Assembly: GCA_022482495.1 (NCBI GenBank)
Contig: JAKVPA010000007.1
Span: 62,001-126,000, forward strand
DNA from: Sphaerochaeta sp.
GTDB taxonomy: Bacteria > Spirochaetota > Spirochaetia > Sphaerochaetales > Sphaerochaetaceae
DNA: 64,000 nucleotides
Direction: 5' to 3'
The notes under the pieces: generated by a model
Seen by the model: only the letters and a program-made list of their open reading frames with translations
Database searches by the model: none
What the model was told of the DNA's origin: nothing
Part shown: one piece after another, positions 9,126-17,489 of the stretch
Layout: every line of letters begins with the position of its first letter
Numbering within the stretch: the first letter of the stretch is position 1
Made by a program: the position numbers and the translations under genes

Positions 9126-9950
9126 TCAGCCCTTCACCGCGCCTGCCATCAGGCCGTTGATGAGCTGTTTGTTCAGAAATACGAAGATGGACAAGGAAGG
9201 GACGACGACGATCACCACGCCTGCCATCATCAACCCAAGGGACTCCGCATCGACGTCGTACAGCATCGAGATGCCGATCTGCACCGTGCGGAACTGTTTG
9301 GAATTGGTCACCAGAAGCGGCCACAGATACTGGTTCCACGTCATCAGGAACTCATAGGCGCCCAGCGCTCCCAGCGCCGGTTTGGACAGCGGGATGACGA
9401 TGGAAAGCAAAAACCGAAGGTCGGAACAGCCATCCAGCATGGCCGCCTCATGCAATTCCTTGGCGAAGGTCAGATAGTACTGCCGAAGCAGGAAGATCCC
9501 CATGGCGCTGGTCAGGTACGGGATGATCAGGGCGGAATAGGAATCCAGCATCCCCCACCCGCTGATCGTCAGGTAGTTGGCCACGATGGTCACTTCTCCG
9601 GGCACCATCATCGTCGCCAACACCAACAGGAACAGCACCCGCTTTCCCTTGAACTCCAGGAAGGCGAAGGCGAACGCCGCCAGGGAGCAGGTGATCATCT
9701 GGCCCAGCATGACGGAGACGGAGACGATGAACGAGTTGAGGATCATCCGAAGGAAGTTGTAGTACGGGTTGGTGAACGCCTGGATGTAGTTGGCCCAGCT
9801 GATCGCGCTGGGAAGCAACCGGCTCTGGTAAATCTCATCGGCAGGCATCACCGAAATGGCGAACGTGTACAGAAGCGGCACCAGAATGATGGAGAGGAGC
9901 GGAATGTTCAGCAGAAGCAACTTGACGTTCCACGGTTTATGTTCACGCAT
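9126..9950 (-). CDS. Carbohydrate ABC transporter permease (UgpE/MalG type)
   Basis: The 274-residue inner-membrane protein has six predicted hydrophobic segments and the EAA loop seen as ELHEAAMLDGCSDLRFLLSIVIPLSKPALG, whose EAAxxDG core contacts the ATPase. It ends in KQLINGLMAGAVKG, the usual end of MalG/UgpE-type permeases. It overlaps the upstream permease by one base, so the two are translationally coupled. The operon has no ATPase gene; the UgpC-type ATPase at 14477-15625 is the likely partner. Confidence 0.88.
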   Translation of the reverse strand: MREHKPWNVKLLLLNIPLLSIILVPLLYTFAISVMPADEIYQSRLLPSAISWANYIQAFTNPYYNFLRMILNSFIVSVSVMLGQMITCSLAAFAFAFLEFKGKRVLFLLVLATMMVPGEVTIVANYLTISGWGMLDSYSALIIPYLTSAMGIFLLRQYYLTFAKELHEAAMLDGCSDLRFLLSIVIPLSKPALGALGAYEFLMTWNQYLWPLLVTNSKQFRTVQIGISMLYDVDAESLGLMMAGVVIVVVPSLSIFVFLNKQLINGLMAGAVKG

Positions 9951-10852
9951 CAGTACGACACCTCCCGCTTCTCAAAGCGGAACTGCACCAACGTGATGCA
10001 CAGGATGATGAGGAACAGGACCACCGAACGGGCCGCCGCCGCGCCGAAGCGGAAATTGCGGAACGCATCCTTGTAGATCGACCAGACCATCACGTTGGTG
10101 GCGTCTCCCGGACCCCCTTCGGTGAGCAGCTTGATCTGGCTGAACGTCTGGAACGCGCCGATCACATCGATGATCACCTGGAAGAACAACGTCGGGGAGA
10201 TGCAGGGAAGCGTAACGGAGAACAGCCGTCTCCAGTACCCCGCGCCATCCACCGCTGCGCTGTCATACAGTTCCTTGGGAACGTTGCGCAGTCCCGCGCT
10301 GATGAAGATGAAGTTGATGCCGCACTGCAGCCAGATGGTCAGCATCGCAATGCTTACCAGGGCGTACCGCCGGTCTCCGGTGAAGTTGATCCGTGTCCCC
10401 AGCAGCGTGTTGATCAACCCGTTGGTCGGATGGAGGATCATCCGGAACGCCATGGACGCGGCGGCGTTGGCGATGGCCACCGGCATGGCGTACACCGCGC
10501 TGATCACCCCGGATCCCTTGTACGAGGACTCGGTCAGCAGACTGGCGACGAGTCCGACCAACAGACCACCGATGGTGACCATCACGACAAACTGGAAGGT
10601 CACTCCCATTCCCCGCCAGAACGACGGGTCGGTGAACAATGTGACGTAGTTTCCCCGGGAAGTGAACCCCACCCAGAGTTTCGGTTTTCCGTATTTGTCC
10701 GTCAGAAATCCGCTCAACCAGATGGTCCGGAAGAACGGCAGGTACAGGAACAGGATGAACACCACCGTGGCGGGAAGAAGAAACAGATACGGCTCACAGA
10801 TGGTTCCAAGGGTTTTTCGTTTGGTTTGCACGGCCCCATCGTCCAATACCAA
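9950..10852 (-). CDS. Carbohydrate ABC transporter permease (UgpA/MalF type)
   Basis: The product of about 300 residues has six hydrophobic segments and the EAA-like loop ELYDSAAVDGAGYWRRLFSVTLP. LLTEGGPGDATNVMVWSIYKDAF is the typical end region of UgpA/LacF permeases. It pairs with the UgpE-type permease downstream. The start is uncertain: the longest frame uses TTG at 10852, while a GTG at 10831 would give a shorter N-terminus, and neither has a strong ribosome site. It diverges from pncB across about 100 bases, where I see no clear promoter. Confidence 0.85.
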   Translation of the reverse strand: MVLDDGAVQTKRKTLGTICEPYLFLLPATVVFILFLYLPFFRTIWLSGFLTDKYGKPKLWVGFTSRGNYVTLFTDPSFWRGMGVTFQFVVMVTIGGLLVGLVASLLTESSYKGSGVISAVYAMPVAIANAAASMAFRMILHPTNGLINTLLGTRINFTGDRRYALVSIAMLTIWLQCGINFIFISAGLRNVPKELYDSAAVDGAGYWRRLFSVTLPCISPTLFFQVIIDVIGAFQTFSQIKLLTEGGPGDATNVMVWSIYKDAFRNFRFGAAAARSVVLFLIILCITLVQFRFEKREVSY

Positions 10853-10950
10853 GATGAGAAAAGTGAAAAGGATTGATGAAAAAACGATGAAACCGAAACC
10901 TTGAGGGAATTTCCGTTTGACGATAAGCTGAGAAAGGCATGGAGGTTTTC

Positions 10951-12192
10951 ATGGACCAAATCATCACGTCTCTTCTGGAAACGGACCAGTACAAGTTCAA
11001 CATGGGGCAGGTTGCCTTTTCCCAATTCTCCTCGATGATCACCACATGGCGGTACAAGTGCCGAAACGAGGAGGTGCGGTTCACCCAAGAGATGTGCGAT
11101 GAGATCAACCACCAGATCGACCGGTACTGCACCCTCACGTTCTCCAAAGACGAACTGAAACAATTGAAAGGAAAGATCCCCTGGCTGTCCCAGAGCTACC
11201 TGCAGTACCTCAGGCTGTGGCATCCGCTCCGTGACCAGATCCACTGCGCGTTGGCAGAAGACGGGAAGCTGGACCTCTCTGCCGAAGGACCTTGGTGCCA
11301 GACGATCTACTACGAAGTGCCGCTGCTTGCCATCGTCAACGAAGTGTACTTCCGCTACGCCTACCCCTCCACTGAGTACCAGAAGCTGGTCGCCTCCCTG
11401 TACCAGCGTCTGGAGGAAAAGATCCAGGCGCTGCATACCGGCCAATATGTCATCGGGCCCTTCTCCGAATTCGGCCTGCGCCGCCGTTTCAGCGCCCAGA
11501 CCCAGTACGACATCGTCAAAACATTCGCAGAACGGGGAAAAGAAGGATACCTGGGAGAGAGCGTGTTCGTCGGCACGTCCAACGTCTACCTGGCCTGCCA
11601 GCTGGGCATCAAGGCGATCGGCACGATGGCCCACGAGGCCATCGAGGTGATCGGCCAAGGAGATCCTTCCCGCAACCCCGCCTACTCCAACAAGTTCATG
11701 ATGGACGCCTGGCACCATGAATTCGGACTGCTCAACGGCATCTACCTGACGGACTGCATCGGAACCCGATGCTGTCTGCTGGATCTGGATGATACGGAGT
11801 GCCGCCTCTGGGACGGTTTCCGCCATGACAGTGGCGATCCCCTTGCCTGGGGAGAGCTGATGCTCTGCCACCTGCAGGAGCACCACATCGACCCGAAGAC
11901 CAAGACGCTGCTGTTCTCCGACAACCTGACCTTCGAGCACGCCTCCCAGCTGTACGCGGCGTTCAAAGGCAAGGCAAAGCTTGCCTTCGGCATCGGCACG
12001 TACATCGCCAATGACACCGACGTCCCACCGCTCAACCAGGTGATGAAGATCATCAAGGTCAATGGCAACCCGGTGGCCAAGCTGTCCGACACGCCGGGAA
12101 AAACGATGTGCGAGGATCCCGGATACGTCGATTACCTGCACCGGGCCATCGCCTGGCGTCTGGCCCACGAGGCGGGCACGCCATGTTCCTGA
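10951..12192 (+). CDS. pncB: Nicotinate phosphoribosyltransferase
   Basis: The 413-residue product matches PncB, which joins nicotinate to PRPP with ATP use, the entry step of NAD salvage. The N-terminal LLETDQYKFNMGQ, FGLRRR (residues 174-179), GTMAHEA with the phosphorylatable His near 228, and the later FRHDSGDP are family marks. Length is close to the E. coli enzyme (400). The ATG at 10951 is chosen because GGAGG lies 6 bases before it; the in-frame ATG at 10939 would place that site inside the gene. The end overlaps a zinc-ribbon gene by 10 bases. Confidence 0.93.
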   Translation: MDQIITSLLETDQYKFNMGQVAFSQFSSMITTWRYKCRNEEVRFTQEMCDEINHQIDRYCTLTFSKDELKQLKGKIPWLSQSYLQYLRLWHPLRDQIHCALAEDGKLDLSAEGPWCQTIYYEVPLLAIVNEVYFRYAYPSTEYQKLVASLYQRLEEKIQALHTGQYVIGPFSEFGLRRRFSAQTQYDIVKTFAERGKEGYLGESVFVGTSNVYLACQLGIKAIGTMAHEAIEVIGQGDPSRNPAYSNKFMMDAWHHEFGLLNGIYLTDCIGTRCCLLDLDDTECRLWDGFRHDSGDPLAWGELMLCHLQEHHIDPKTKTLLFSDNLTFEHASQLYAAFKGKAKLAFGIGTYIANDTDVPPLNQVMKIIKVNGNPVAKLSDTPGKTMCEDPGYVDYLHRAIAWRLAHEAGTPCS

Positions 12193-12542
12193 TGATCGGC
12201 GTCACCCAGCGGAGAAAGGATTTCCCCTACGCCCAGCCGATCCAGTGCGCCGTCTGCGGCAAGTTCGGCCGCTACCAGGTGTTCATGACCTACTCCGTCC
12301 TCCTGCTGTTCTTCATTCCCTGCTTCACCTGGGGACGGAAGTACTACGTGCAGACCAGTTGCTGCGGCACGCTGTACCAGCTGGACAGCGCGGTGGGGGC
12401 CGCCATCGCCCATGGGGAGGAAGTCCCTATCCGTCAACAGGACTTGACGATCATCGGAACGGGGCCGAAACACTGCCCCTCCTGCGGATCCGAGGTTCCC
12501 GAAGACGCCAGCTACTGTCCGCATTGCGGGACAAAACTGTAA
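12183..12542 (+). CDS. Small membrane protein with a C-terminal zinc ribbon
   Basis: The 119-residue product carries an N-terminal CAVC pair, a hydrophobic segment (FMTYSVLLLFFIPCFTW), a central SCC, and a classic zinc ribbon at the end (CPSCGSEVPEDASYCPHCG). It overlaps the end of pncB and so is probably co-translated. Proteins of this build are common but uncharacterised. The start could instead be the Met three codons later. Confidence 0.7.
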   Translation: MFLMIGVTQRRKDFPYAQPIQCAVCGKFGRYQVFMTYSVLLLFFIPCFTWGRKYYVQTSCCGTLYQLDSAVGAAIAHGEEVPIRQQDLTIIGTGPKHCPSCGSEVPEDASYCPHCGTKL

Positions 12543-12584
12543 ATCAGGGTAGCCACAAACCAGGCAAAACCGTACACTGGAGCC

Positions 12585-14342
12585 ATGTACCACGCGCCTA
12601 ACCGCAGCTATCCCGTCGGAGTGCTGTTCAAACGATTCAGTCCCTATCTTCTCCGTTACAAATGGTTGATGATCCTTGACCTGTTCTGCGCTTTTCTCAC
12701 CACCCTCTGCGACATCGTCCTTCCCAAGATCATGAGCTACCTGACCAACTCGGCGGGATCATTGACCGTCGCCATCGTGGTGCGGATCGCCACGCTGTAC
12801 GGCGTGCTGCGGATCATTGACGCCGTGGCGAACTTCTACATGGCCTCCCAAGGGCACATCATGGGGGTCCACATCGAGACGGACATGCGGCGCGACGCGT
12901 TCGACCACCTGCAGCAGATGAGCTACACCTACTACGCCAACACCAAGATCGGGCAGATCATGGGGCGGATCACCAACGACCTGTTCGACGTGACGGAGTT
13001 CTCCCATCACTGCCCGGAAGAGTTCTTCATCGCGTTCGTAAAGGTCACGGCATCGTTCGTCATTCTGCTTCGGACCAACGTCGTCCTGACGTTGATCGTC
13101 TTCGCCTGCGTGCCCCCGATGATCATCGTCTCCACCATCCTCAACCTGCGCCTGCGCGACGCGTTCAAGGTGCAGCGCCACCAGATCGGGGAGCTGAACG
13201 CATCCATCGAGGACAGCCTGCTGGGGGAGCGTGTCGTCAAGGCGTTCGCCGCGGAAGACGCCGAAAAGAAGAAATTCGAGGAAGGGAACAAGCAGTTTGC
13301 AGATACCAAGACGAAGACGTACTATTCCATGGCTGCGTACTCCACCTCCACCCGGCTGTTCGACGGCCTGATGTACCTGGTGGTCATCACCTCGGGAGGT
13401 TTGTTCCTGCTGAAAGGAAAGATCAACGCGGGAGACTTGGTCGCCTACGTGCTGTACGTCTCCACCCTGATCCTCACCATCCGCCGCATCGTCGACTACG
13501 CCGAGCAGTTCCAGCGGGGCATGACCGGCATCGAGCGGTTCCTGCAGATCATCGACGCCCCGGTGGAGATCGTCGACGCGCCGGACGCCAAGCCCATTGT
13601 GGTCACCCATGGGGAAATCGTCTTCCAGCACGTATCGTTCGAATATCCCGACGACCACAACAGGGTGCTGCGCGACGTCAACCTGACGATCCACGGTGGG
13701 GAGAACCTCGCCTTGGTCGGACCGTCCGGTGGGGGCAAGACCACGCTGTGCAATCTGATCCCCCGTTTCTATGATCTTACCAGCGGCCGCATTTTGATCG
13801 ACGGCCAGGACATCAAGGGAGTGACGCTGAAGAGCCTCAGGCAGTCCATCGGCGTGGTCCAGCAGGACGTCTACCTGTTCAGCGGCACGGTACGGGAGAA
13901 CATCGCCTACGGCAAGGAGGGCGCCACGGACGAGGAGATCGTCACGGCGGCCAAGCTCGCCGGCGCCGACGGATTCATTTCCCTCCTTCCCGACGGTTAT
14001 GAAAGCTATATTGGGGAGCGTGGCGTCAAGCTCTCCGGAGGACAGAAACAACGCATCTCCATCGCCCGGGTGTTCCTGAAGAACCCACCGATCATTCTGC
14101 TGGACGAGGCGACCAGCGCGCTGGACAACGAAAGCGAGATTCTGGTGGACCAGAGTCTGGAACGCCTGTCCCACGGACGGACCACGCTGACCATCGCCCA
14201 CCGTCTGACCACCGTCCGGCACGCCGACCGGATCCTCGTCCTGGGCAAGGAAGGGATCGAAGAGGAAGGCACCCACGACCAGCTGCTGGCCAAAGGCGGC
14301 GTGTACTACCGCCTGTGGAACGGCGTGCTTCCCGACGCATGA
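12585..14342 (+). CDS. ABC exporter, fused membrane and ATPase domains (MsbA/MdlB type)
   Basis: The 585-residue product has a six-segment membrane domain (about residues 15-310) and a full ATPase domain (about 335-580). Walker A is GPSGGGKTT, the signature is LSGGQKQRISIAR, Walker B is IILLDEATSAL and the switch His follows in IAHRLTT. This is the half-transporter export type, working as a homodimer or with a partner. No second half-transporter is adjacent, which favours a homodimer. Substrate could be lipid, drug or peptide and cannot be told from sequence. Confidence 0.9.
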   Translation: MYHAPNRSYPVGVLFKRFSPYLLRYKWLMILDLFCAFLTTLCDIVLPKIMSYLTNSAGSLTVAIVVRIATLYGVLRIIDAVANFYMASQGHIMGVHIETDMRRDAFDHLQQMSYTYYANTKIGQIMGRITNDLFDVTEFSHHCPEEFFIAFVKVTASFVILLRTNVVLTLIVFACVPPMIIVSTILNLRLRDAFKVQRHQIGELNASIEDSLLGERVVKAFAAEDAEKKKFEEGNKQFADTKTKTYYSMAAYSTSTRLFDGLMYLVVITSGGLFLLKGKINAGDLVAYVLYVSTLILTIRRIVDYAEQFQRGMTGIERFLQIIDAPVEIVDAPDAKPIVVTHGEIVFQHVSFEYPDDHNRVLRDVNLTIHGGENLALVGPSGGGKTTLCNLIPRFYDLTSGRILIDGQDIKGVTLKSLRQSIGVVQQDVYLFSGTVRENIAYGKEGATDEEIVTAAKLAGADGFISLLPDGYESYIGERGVKLSGGQKQRISIARVFLKNPPIILLDEATSALDNESEILVDQSLERLSHGRTTLTIAHRLTTVRHADRILVLGKEGIEEEGTHDQLLAKGGVYYRLWNGVLPDA

Positions 14343-14419
14343 GGAAATGCGCCTTCGCATCCCAATCTCCCGTTTCCTTGTTGTTCCACACCGGCAGATG
14401 AGGTTTTCCCAAAAAAGAT

Positions 14420-14449
14420 TTGACAGCGCCCCCGAAGGGGGGATACAGT
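14420..14449 (+). promoter_or_regulatory. Promoter of the UgpC-type ATPase gene
   Basis: A perfect -35 TTGACA is followed after 18 bases by TACAGT. The spacer holds the inverted repeat CCCCC-GAA-GGGGG, which could form a binding site or alter promoter geometry. Confidence 0.6.
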
Positions 14450-14476
14450 GTTGGGTATAAAATAAGTGGAGGCATT

Positions 14477-15625
14477 ATGGCCACAGTACAACTCAAGCAC
14501 ATCAGTAAGGTGTACGAGGGCGGAGTGAAGGCTGTCAACGATGTCAACATCGACATCAAAGACCAGGAATTCGTAGTTCTGGTCGGACCTTCAGGCTGCG
14601 GGAAGTCAACCACGCTGCGTATGATCGCAGGTTTGGAAGACATCACCAGCGGCGAGCTCCTCATTGACAACAAGGTTGTCAACGAAGTTCCCCCGAAGGA
14701 CAGAGACATAGCGATGGTATTCCAGAACTACGCTCTGTATCCGCACATGACCGTCTATGACAACATGGCGTTCGGTCTGAAAATCAGGAAATTCCCCAAG
14801 GAAGACATTGACCAGCGGGTCAAGGAAGCGGCGAAGATCCTGGAGATCGAAGAGCTGTTGGACAGAAAGCCGAAGGCTCTCTCCGGTGGTCAGCGGCAGC
14901 GTGTCGCAGTCGGACGGGCAATCGTCCGTAAGCCAAAGGTATTCTTGTTTGACGAACCTCTGTCCAACTTGGACGCGAAACTTCGTGTCCAGATGCGGGC
15001 TGAGATTTCCTCCCTGCACAACCGTCTGAAGGCGACGATGATTTACGTCACCCACGACCAGGTCGAAGCGCTCACCATGGCGGACAAGATCGTCGTCATG
15101 AAGTTCGGCGTCATCCAGCAGATCGGCGGACCGCTCGAACTGTACAACGAGCCGCAGAACAAGTTCGTCGCCGGCTTCATTGGCTCTCCTCCGATGAACT
15201 TCCTGGAGACCAAGGTGGAGAAGGATGGCGAAGACGTCTACGTCAATGAAGGCTCCTTCCGTCTGAAAGTGTTGCCTGAGCAGGCGCAGTTCCTGACTCC
15301 GTACATCGGCAAATCCGTCGTGTTCGGCATTCGTCCGGAGGATGTGACCTTCAGCAAGGATCCTCAGGATGGACTGACGATCAACGGACACGTCAGTGTC
15401 GTCGAGCCGCTCGGTGCCGAGACGCACGTGTACGTCGCCACGTCCAAAGGCCAGGTGATCGGCCGAATTGATCCGAAGCACACCATTGCGGTGGACACCA
15501 AGATCTCCCTGATCCCCGACATGCATAAGGCAAAGTTCTTCGATGCCGATACCGAATTGGTCATCGGAAGCAAGAAACCGTTGATGGCCCCCACGGTAAA
15601 GCAGGGCGAGAAAACGGAAGACTGA
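14477..15625 (+). CDS. ugpC: Sugar ABC transporter ATPase, UgpC/MsmX/MalK type
   Basis: The 382-residue cytosolic ATPase has Walker A GPSGCGKST, the signature LSGGQRQRVAVGRA, Walker B VFLFDEPLSNLDAKLR and the His switch THDQ. A C-terminal OB-like regulatory domain follows (about 240-370, with FGIRPEDV). This matches MalK/UgpC/MsmX. It stands alone with its own promoter and terminator, like MsmX-type ATPases that serve several importers. The UgpBEA-type operon 4 kb away lacks an ATPase and is the obvious client. ATG 14477 follows GTGGAGG. Confidence 0.92.
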   Translation: MATVQLKHISKVYEGGVKAVNDVNIDIKDQEFVVLVGPSGCGKSTTLRMIAGLEDITSGELLIDNKVVNEVPPKDRDIAMVFQNYALYPHMTVYDNMAFGLKIRKFPKEDIDQRVKEAAKILEIEELLDRKPKALSGGQRQRVAVGRAIVRKPKVFLFDEPLSNLDAKLRVQMRAEISSLHNRLKATMIYVTHDQVEALTMADKIVVMKFGVIQQIGGPLELYNEPQNKFVAGFIGSPPMNFLETKVEKDGEDVYVNEGSFRLKVLPEQAQFLTPYIGKSVVFGIRPEDVTFSKDPQDGLTINGHVSVVEPLGAETHVYVATSKGQVIGRIDPKHTIAVDTKISLIPDMHKAKFFDADTELVIGSKKPLMAPTVKQGEKTED

Positions 15626-15644
15626 GTTCCGGTCACATACAAAG

Positions 15645-15675
15645 AGAGCGGGCTTTTGGCCCGCTCTTCTTTTTT
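15645..15675 (+). terminator. Intrinsic terminator after the UgpC-type ATPase gene
   Basis: AGAGCGGGC and GCCCGCTCT form a perfect 9-bp stem with a TTTTG loop, followed by TCTTTTTT. Confidence 0.9.
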
Positions 15676-15684
15676 GTGCGTCCG

Positions 15685-15933
15685 TTACAGCTTGAACGCT
15701 TTCTCGATGTCAGGAATCGCTTTGGCTGCGGCCTTGGCGTATGCCGTCGCGTCAGCGCCCTCGGGCAGATCCTTGCTGATCATCTTGTCGATCTGCTCGG
15801 CCTCCACCATGGACACCTCCAGGCCATGAGCCCGGAACGTCTTCTGCATGCCCCGTGTCTGGCCACGATGCATCATCAGCCGTTTCATGAAGTCCGCGTC
15901 GTTCAGCAATTCCTTCAGTTTCGCACCATCCAT
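15685..15933 (-). CDS. Small helical protein of unknown function (faintly Nif11-like)
   Basis: The 82-residue product has no signal peptide and looks largely helical. The stretch from KLKELLNDADF to EAEQIDKMIS has a D/E-rich layout faintly like Nif11 domains, but no Gly-Gly leader site follows and I would not call it a RiPP precursor. The start is uncertain. The open frame extends up to 16035, and neither the ATG at 15933, the one at 15987 nor the one at 16035 has a good ribosome site. It lies downstream of aspartate kinase on the same strand. Confidence 0.45.
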   Translation of the reverse strand: MDGAKLKELLNDADFMKRLMMHRGQTRGMQKTFRAHGLEVSMVEAEQIDKMISKDLPEGADATAYAKAAAKAIPDIEKAFKL

Positions 15934-16058
15934 ACCAATGCCCGTGTAGAGAAAGAGGTGGTCACTCGCAGGCTTCTCCGAAACCATTCGGAATGGTTCA
16001 CCCGACTTCCAATCTACACATACAAAGATACACAATCTGTATGGAATCCGTGTGACGT

Positions 16059-17387
16059 TTATTTTTTCTGTTTTTTGTTTGTGTCGTTTGTAAAGATTGC
16101 CCGGTAGGCAATCTCCTGGGCCTTCTGGATGGCATCCTCACTGATGCCGAACAACGTGCTCTCCTCGGACGACCCATAGTTGACGAACGCGACCCGAACG
16201 CCGGCGGCCTTCAGCGCGTCACACACCCGGGAGACCACTTCCGGATGATCCGGGGAGCCCTGCCCCACCACGCCAAGGATGGCATAGCCATGATCGACCG
16301 TCACCTCATCCAGGCTGAACTCCGATTTCAATCGGGCGCACATCGTCTTCAGAATGCTCTCGCTGGCCAGTTTGGAATCGAAGAACCAGACCACCGAATC
16401 GATGCCGAACAGGGAGAACGACGGCCGGACGCCGAAGACCTGCATCAAGGTGAGCAGACCATGACGGATCCCGCTCTTCTTGAACAGCATCAGCTTGCGT
16501 ACCGAAAGCCGGCTGAAGCCGCCCTTGGCCGAAACCCCAACGATATCATCGCCGTCCCGAGTGGGGACGATCATCGTACCGGAATCACTGGGCGCGTTGG
16601 TATTCTTCACGTTGATGGGAATGGAAGAATCGTACACCGGTGCGATGGCTTCCTCATGGAACACCCCCGCTCCGACACCGGCCAGCTCCCGCACCTCACG
16701 GTAGGTCATCGTGGAGACGACATGGGCATCCGGGACGATCCGGGGATCGATGGAGAAGACACCGGAGACATCCGTCCAGTTCTCATACACCTCCGCCTGG
16801 CACGCCCGGGCGAAGATCGAACCGGTGATGTCCGAGCCACCCCTGCTGAACGTCCGCACCTTGCCTTCGCTGTCCGAGCCATAGAAGCCAGGGATGATGT
16901 ATTTCTTTTGGGGATCCATCACCGTCTGGATGTTCTGGTAGGTGACCGGGTCGATCGTACCGTCCGCCTTGATGATGACGACGTTCTCCGTATCCAGGAA
17001 TTCCCAGCCAAGATACTTGGCGATCAAGCGGGCGTTGAGATGCTCGCCACGGCTTGCCGCGTATTCCGCTCCATAGCCGGCATCAATCTTCTGCCGGATG
17101 TTCTCCATAATTCCCTGGAAGGAGGTGATGTCCATCTTCAGTTCGGTCAGGATGGACAGATACCGGTCGGCGATCTGACCAAACACTTCACGGCTGGACA
17201 TGCCCATCTGCACCGCCTCGTTGCATTTGTACAGCAGATCGGTGACTTTGGCGTCCCCTTTCATCCGTTTGCCGGGAGCGGAAACCACAACTACGGTCCT
17301 CCGGGCATCCGCCTCAATGATGGACTTCACCTTCTTGATCTGGTCTGCCGAAGCGACGGAACTTCCACCGAACTTACAAACGATCAT
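16059..17387 (-). CDS. lysC: Aspartate kinase
   Basis: The 442-residue enzyme phosphorylates aspartate, the first step toward lysine, threonine and methionine. The N-terminal KFGGSSV (residues 5-11), FSRGGSDITGSIFA and the NWTDVSGVFSIDPR segment are kinase-domain marks, and the last 150 residues form the paired ACT regulatory region. It is a monofunctional enzyme with no homoserine dehydrogenase domain. ATG 17387 has CTGGAGG upstream. No other gene of the pathway is adjacent, and no lysine riboswitch was seen upstream. Confidence 0.93.
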   Translation of the reverse strand: MIVCKFGGSSVASADQIKKVKSIIEADARRTVVVVSAPGKRMKGDAKVTDLLYKCNEAVQMGMSSREVFGQIADRYLSILTELKMDITSFQGIMENIRQKIDAGYGAEYAASRGEHLNARLIAKYLGWEFLDTENVVIIKADGTIDPVTYQNIQTVMDPQKKYIIPGFYGSDSEGKVRTFSRGGSDITGSIFARACQAEVYENWTDVSGVFSIDPRIVPDAHVVSTMTYREVRELAGVGAGVFHEEAIAPVYDSSIPINVKNTNAPSDSGTMIVPTRDGDDIVGVSAKGGFSRLSVRKLMLFKKSGIRHGLLTLMQVFGVRPSFSLFGIDSVVWFFDSKLASESILKTMCARLKSEFSLDEVTVDHGYAILGVVGQGSPDHPEVVSRVCDALKAAGVRVAFVNYGSSEESTLFGISEDAIQKAQEIAYRAIFTNDTNKKQKK

Positions 17388-17452
17388 ACGCGTATCCTCC
17401 AGGAAACCACCAGCATTTTAATTCGATGGGCGCATGCATGTCCACCACTCCA

Positions 17453-17481
17453 TTGACAAACCGGTGGCCAACCAGTACAAC
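17453..17481 (+). promoter_or_regulatory. Promoter of the MATE gene
   Basis: A perfect -35 TTGACA is followed after 17 bases by TACAAC. The -10 ends only 8 bases before the ATG at 17490, so the transcript would begin at or next to the start codon. Confidence 0.7.
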
Positions 17482-17489
17482 AAAGGCAC

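Noticed and set aside
7828-9357. 509-residue open frame opposite the sugar-binding protein gene
   Set aside because: It mirrors a real binding protein with signal peptide; the composition is His- and Arg-rich as expected of an antisense shadow.
12759-14360. 533-residue open frame opposite the ABC exporter gene
   Set aside because: It is an antisense shadow of a high-GC gene; the sense strand has every ABC motif and the antisense product shows no recognisable features.
15940-16040. Resemblance to a c-di-GMP-I riboswitch on the minus strand (AACC...GGTTTCGGAGAAGCC)
   Set aside because: The conserved GCAAACC and GACGCAAAGCC core bases are missing, and its place after lysC and within an open frame does not fit.
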